From: Macrotis lagotis
Lineage: Eukaryota; Chordata; Mammalia; Peramelemorphia; Peramelidae
Assembly: GCF_037893015.1 (NCBI RefSeq)
Contig: NC_133658.1
Span: 176,471,579-176,535,578 of the forward strand
Length of the DNA stretch: 64,000 bases
Direction of reading: 5' to 3'
Shown: piece after piece, positions 60,266-64,000 of the stretch
Position numbering within the stretch: position 1 is the first letter of the stretch
Layout: each line of letters starts with the position of its first letter
Program-made: the position numbers and the translations under genes
The notes under the pieces: generated by a model
Told to the model about the DNA's origin: nothing
Seen by the model: the letters and a program-made list of their open reading frames with translations, nothing else
Database searches by the model: none

Positions 60266-60708
60266 TTCTTACACATGCAACAACATATTTACTAAAACAC
60301 CTAGAATTGGATCTTGAAAGATGATAGGGACTCCGTGAATGACCAATATAAAGATGGAAAATAGAATGCTGTGTGTGAGGAAAAAGAAAAAAGAGTAATT
60401 TGACTAGATTGAAAGATGCAGGAAGAAAAGTAATATACAATGAGACTGGAACATAAGGTTTATCTACTCAGTCCTAGTGGAGAAGTAAAATGATGAATCA
60501 TACAGATGTATCAGGACTACCACCCCAACTCCCTAGGGAGAGGGGATTGGTTTGGGAATTGAATTATCCAAATTAGCTCTCTACACTGACAAATTTGCCA
60601 TTTTCTGAGCTCTATAGTCCATTTGACTTGCCAGGCACAGATTTACTTGTTTCCAATATGTTTGTCACAAAGAATCCATTGTGTAATTAGATTTGTTTAT
60701 AAAATTTG

Positions 60709-60804
60709 GTGTTTTGCCTTCTTAATATCATTAGAATATAGTTTCTAGTGAAGTAGGTGTTTTGCCTTCTTAATATCATTGGAATCTAGTTTCTATTGAA
60801 GTAA
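60709..60804. repeat. 48-bp perfect-period tandem duplication
   Basis: Two units starting GTGTTTTGCCTTCTTAATAT at 60709 and 60757, differing at only a few positions. Confidence 0.9.
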
Positions 60805-61434
60805 TTTTCTCTACTAGCTCCTCTTTATTTTAGCAAATACTTATTTTAGAGCTATGTTCTTCTGTACTGTTTCATATATCAGAACTAGATATATTTTAAA
60901 AGAAAACCCTTTTGGAATGTCCCAAAAGATCAAACTGCCCTTTTCTTTAGAAAACTTTTGCTAAATATTTCCAGTAAAATATGCCTCTATCAATTATTCA
61001 AGACTCAATTCTAAAATACATGGATTATATATACTCCCTTTTTCCCTTTCTGCTTTTATTTGGGTGGGGATGCATTATATTACTCATTAACACCCACACT
61101 GGAGAACCTTGGGGAACAGGGAAAAAGATGAAATTCTAATCATAAAATTTTCTCAGTAAATGTAGTTGAAAAATTGGGGGGAAAAGCATTGAAGCTTATG
61201 ACTAAAATTGAGTTTTAAATTTTGATTATGTTTGTATTCAATAATTCATGTAACTTCATTATAATGAATATAGATTCAGCTATATATTTACTATTCTGAT
61301 TCTTTTATGTTATGAGAAATTATAATAATCTTAAAAATCTTAAAATTTCCTTAAAATAAAAAAATCCTCAAAACACATTAAACATTTTGATTATATGCTA
61401 TGTTGGGACAAAAATAAGCAAAAACATATTCTGC
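60805..61434. other. SEL1L2 intron 2, AT-rich, no feature seen
   Basis: No repeat or exon recognised. Confidence 0.45.
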
Positions 61435-61615
61435 ATTTGGATTTAAGAAGGATCTGGGTTTGAATCTTACTTTTAATATTTATTACTTTGGTGATCCAAT
61501 GGTAAATCTTAACCCACTGAGCCTCAGTTTCTTAATCTGTAAAATGAAAATAATAGAACTTGTAGTACCGTCATAAAGACATTTGTATGTGTTGAGCAAT
61601 ATACAAATGTCTACT
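61435..61615 (+). repeat. MIR-type CORE-SINE
   Basis: GATCTGGGTTTGAATCTTAC, CTGAGCCTCAGTTTCTTAAT and CTGTAAAATGAAAATAATAG. Confidence 0.8.
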
Positions 61616-61775
61616 TTTTTACTATTATTTTTACATATAGGAGTAAGTAGTGGAACTCTACCTACTCTTTCCCCTTCCCCATTTACATGCTCTAAATAGC
61701 TTTTTAATACTTTGCATATCATATAGAAATCTCTGTCTTGGTCTACTTATTGACTATGTAGTTTACACATGCTAG

Positions 61776-61926
61776 GGGCAGCTAGGAGGTGCAGTGGATA
61801 AAGCACTGGCCTTGGAGTCAGGAGTACCTGGGTTCAAATCCGACCTCAGACACTTAATTACCTAGCCGTGTGGCCTTGGGCAAGCCACTTAACCCCATTG
61901 CCTTGAAAAAAATCTAAAAAAAAAAG
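61776..61926 (+). mobile_element. Marsupial tRNA-derived SINE
   Basis: Near-consensus copy with target-site duplications ACATGCTAG at 61767-61775 and 61927-61935. Confidence 0.95.
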
Positions 61927-61935
61927 ACATGCTAG

Positions 61936-62974
61936 TGCCTGTTCACATATCTCATATGAAAAATGATCCCAGGAAAATAAACAGATTGATGATTTAATGA
62001 TAATGCAGATAAAATCTAAATCCATATTTAAAAATTATAAGGTAAGATTTTTTTTTGGATTAGAAATATAAGGCTACTTATTGTTTTGTCTTTGGTGTTA
62101 GAGATCCAGCACCTGGCCCAATGTCTTACACATGATATAGCTTTTAAATAAATGCTTGTTGCAGTAGATTGCAGATTGCTTATATTTCTTTAAAGTACAA
62201 ATATCATCTAAGGATGAGCAATTATAAAACTTGTCTTTCAAAGAGGGAAGTAGACCCAGAGAAAGAGAGGACCAAAGTGAGGAAGTTGGAAACACACACA
62301 GATTCATAGGGGAAACTTACAGATCCTCATGAATCCTCAGGGAGCCATGTCCATCCCAATCCAAATTGTTTTGGGGGGGGATGCAGAGAATTAACTGCAC
62401 CCAGATATGACAGAGGATGAGGCAGCAGTGGAGTGAGAAATACCACTACATATAGTGGTGGTAAATGACAGATGATGGAGGAATTTCTGAGCAAGCAAAA
62501 GATTTCTCACATCAAGCTTTCCGGACCAGAGGAATTCCTAGGAAATAAATGAAATTCCTACTCCAAACCTCTTGGTGAGAAATGGAGACATTTCTAGATA
62601 ACATAAAATCATTACTGCAGAAATGGGATCCAAGGAACAGTAAGAACACAAAACTTGGGTGCAAAGCATGGAGGACCAAATTAAGATAATTACCATTCCC
62701 TGGGACAATGAGTTTTGCCTCTCTATGGACTCTCAATTTATTTCTCCTTTTAGAGGATGATAACCAGTTGTACAGCAAGATTGAGCACTACATAAGTCAC
62801 TGGAAAGGAGAGGTTACAGTACTCTGGTGATCCTAAGTGCTTTTCCTTACAGGAAGGATCTCACATAAGGTTCCTGAGGGAATGTGGAAAAGCACTGAGG
62901 AGAGTTCTTTTAACCATTTATGAACTTCGGTTAAATCCTTTCTGCTTTGTGAATTTCATGTGTTACATATTGTT
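61936..62974. other. SEL1L2 intron 2, mostly unassigned
   Basis: A forward L2/L3-like end at 62090-62165 (GCACCTGGCCCAATGTCTTA). The rest shows no exon or known repeat. A poly-G run lies at 62370-62378. Confidence 0.4.
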
Positions 62975-63230
62975 TTTGTTGTTGTTCAGTCATTTTTTTC
63001 AGTTGTGTTTCACTCTTTGTGACTCCATTTGGGGTTTTCTTGGCAAATATACTAGAGTGATTTGCCATTTCCTACTCTAGCTCATTTTATAGATGAGGAA
63101 ACAGGTAAACAGGGTTAAGTGATTTAATCAGGGTGACACAGCTAGTAAGTGTCTGATGCTGGCTTTGTTCTTAAGATGAGTCTTCCTGTCCCCAGGTGTG
63201 GCACTCTATCCACTATACTGTCACTTTTCC
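62975..63230 (-). mobile_element. Long-tailed marsupial SINE
   Basis: TTGTTGTTGTTCAGTCATTT, CTCCATTTGGGGTTTTCTTG, ATAGATGAGGAAACAGG and GGCACTCTATCCACTATAC. Confidence 0.88.
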
Positions 63231-63376
63231 TATATATAATCTATCTAATATTTGACATATTGTTAGTATGGATGTTTGCATGGGATCTAAGGGACCTTTT
63301 CCTGTTGTTATAGAGTCCTAGGCACAAGGGAATACTGATAGTCCCAGGGATGGGACCTAAGTCCAAAAGTTCAATG

Positions 63377-63600
63377 AAGTAGTTAGGTGGCAAAGTGAAT
63401 AAAGTGTTGGAGTCTGAAAGACTTGAATTCAAATCTCACCTCAAACACTAAGTACCTACTTTACCCTGAAAAAACACTTAACTTCTCTGTCTCAGTTTCC
63501 TCACTTGTAAATTGGACATAATAATACCACCTATCTCCTAGGTTGCAGTAAGGATAAAATGAAATATTTGTCTTTGCAAACCTTATCGTAATTATCAGTC
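63377..63600 (+). repeat. MIR/CORE-SINE-type element
   Basis: AGTAGTTAGGTGGCAAAGTG, GACTTGAATTCAAATCTCAC, TCTCAGTTTCCTCACTTGTA and CTATCTCCTAGGTTGCAG. 63601-64000 shows nothing assignable. Confidence 0.75.
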
Positions 63601-64000
63601 AGTACAAGATGTTGGGCCTTGGTTACATTATCATATATTTGCCTCCATTTACTTGCTGACTCTCTTCCATTCTGATCTATAGAGCCTCAGTTTTATTACT
63701 TTCATCTCTGACCTTGCTTTCATCTTCACTCTTCAAGCAAAAGAACCGGACTTTACACAAACCAGGCACTTGATAAATATTCATTGACCTGAGCTGAGTT
63801 TCCATGCTTCTTAGCTCTCTTCAGAACCTAGTGAGTTTTTCCTGAAGTTGCAGCTTCTCCTACTGTCCTCTTCCATTTACAGTATAATTTGGACTAAAAT
63901 TATTTTGAAAAAAAATATATACCTTTTACATACATCACAGGTAATGAAGTGTATCTCAACATTTTCCCAATTTGTTAGGTATTGCAATAGTTTACTCATA

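Noticed and set aside
62852..62920. Possible SEL1L2 exon after TTTCCTTACAG
   Set aside because: No donor at a sensible place and no similarity to SEL1L2.

Overview
The window looks like marsupial nuclear DNA. It is AT-rich and intron-dominated. It holds many copies of the tRNA-derived marsupial SINE whose head reads roughly 'ggcagctaggtggcacagtgg' and whose tail ends in 'ccccattgccttgc' plus A-run, together with MIR/THER-type CORE-SINEs, old CR1/L2/L3 LINEs and marsupial L1 3' ends. An Australian marsupial (for example a dasyurid) is likely, but the sequence alone does not exclude an American one.

Two protein-coding genes are supported, arranged head to head. MACROD2 lies on the minus strand: coding exon 1 is at 16625-16670 inside a strong CpG island (about 16300-17260), intron 1 follows, exon 2 is at 13514-13630, and intron 2 runs off the left edge. 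Together the exons give the first 54 residues, ahead of the macrodomain. SEL1L2 lies on the plus strand: coding exon 1 (signal peptide) is at 25120-25177, a 29.7-kb intron follows, exon 2 is at 54839-54894, and intron 2 runs off the right edge. MACROD2, then SEL1L2 divergently upstream of it, matches the gene order on human chromosome 20p12 as I know it. The two start codons are about 8.4 kb apart. The promoters differ: MACROD2 has a GC-rich housekeeping-type island, while SEL1L2 has a CpG-poor promoter with a CCAAT box and a perfect RFX-type X-box palindrome.

Layout: 1-13513 is MACROD2 intron 2 (SINEs, MIRs, an L2 and CR1 pieces). 13631-16624 is intron 1. 16300-17260 is the CpG island. 17470-24900 is the intergenic stretch, with a tandemly duplicated SINE, an unexplained ~250-bp-arm inverted repeat and an L1 tail. 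24940-25200 is the SEL1L2 promoter and first exon. 25200-54838 is SEL1L2 intron 1, with a long CR1/L3 relic, a PABPC-type processed pseudogene split by a SINE, a degenerate second copy of the SEL1L2 promoter/exon-1 segment at about 33795-34035, a 3-kb antisense CR1 relic and a 5'-truncated L1 with target-site duplications. 54895-64000 is SEL1L2 intron 2, mostly SINEs, MIRs and AT microsatellites.

I found no new multi-gene system. The most distinctive observations are the duplicated SEL1L2 promoter copy, which lost its start codon by a clean 12-bp deletion but kept the X-box, and the large inverted repeat in the intergenic region. Boundaries of old repeats are approximate because they were read by eye.
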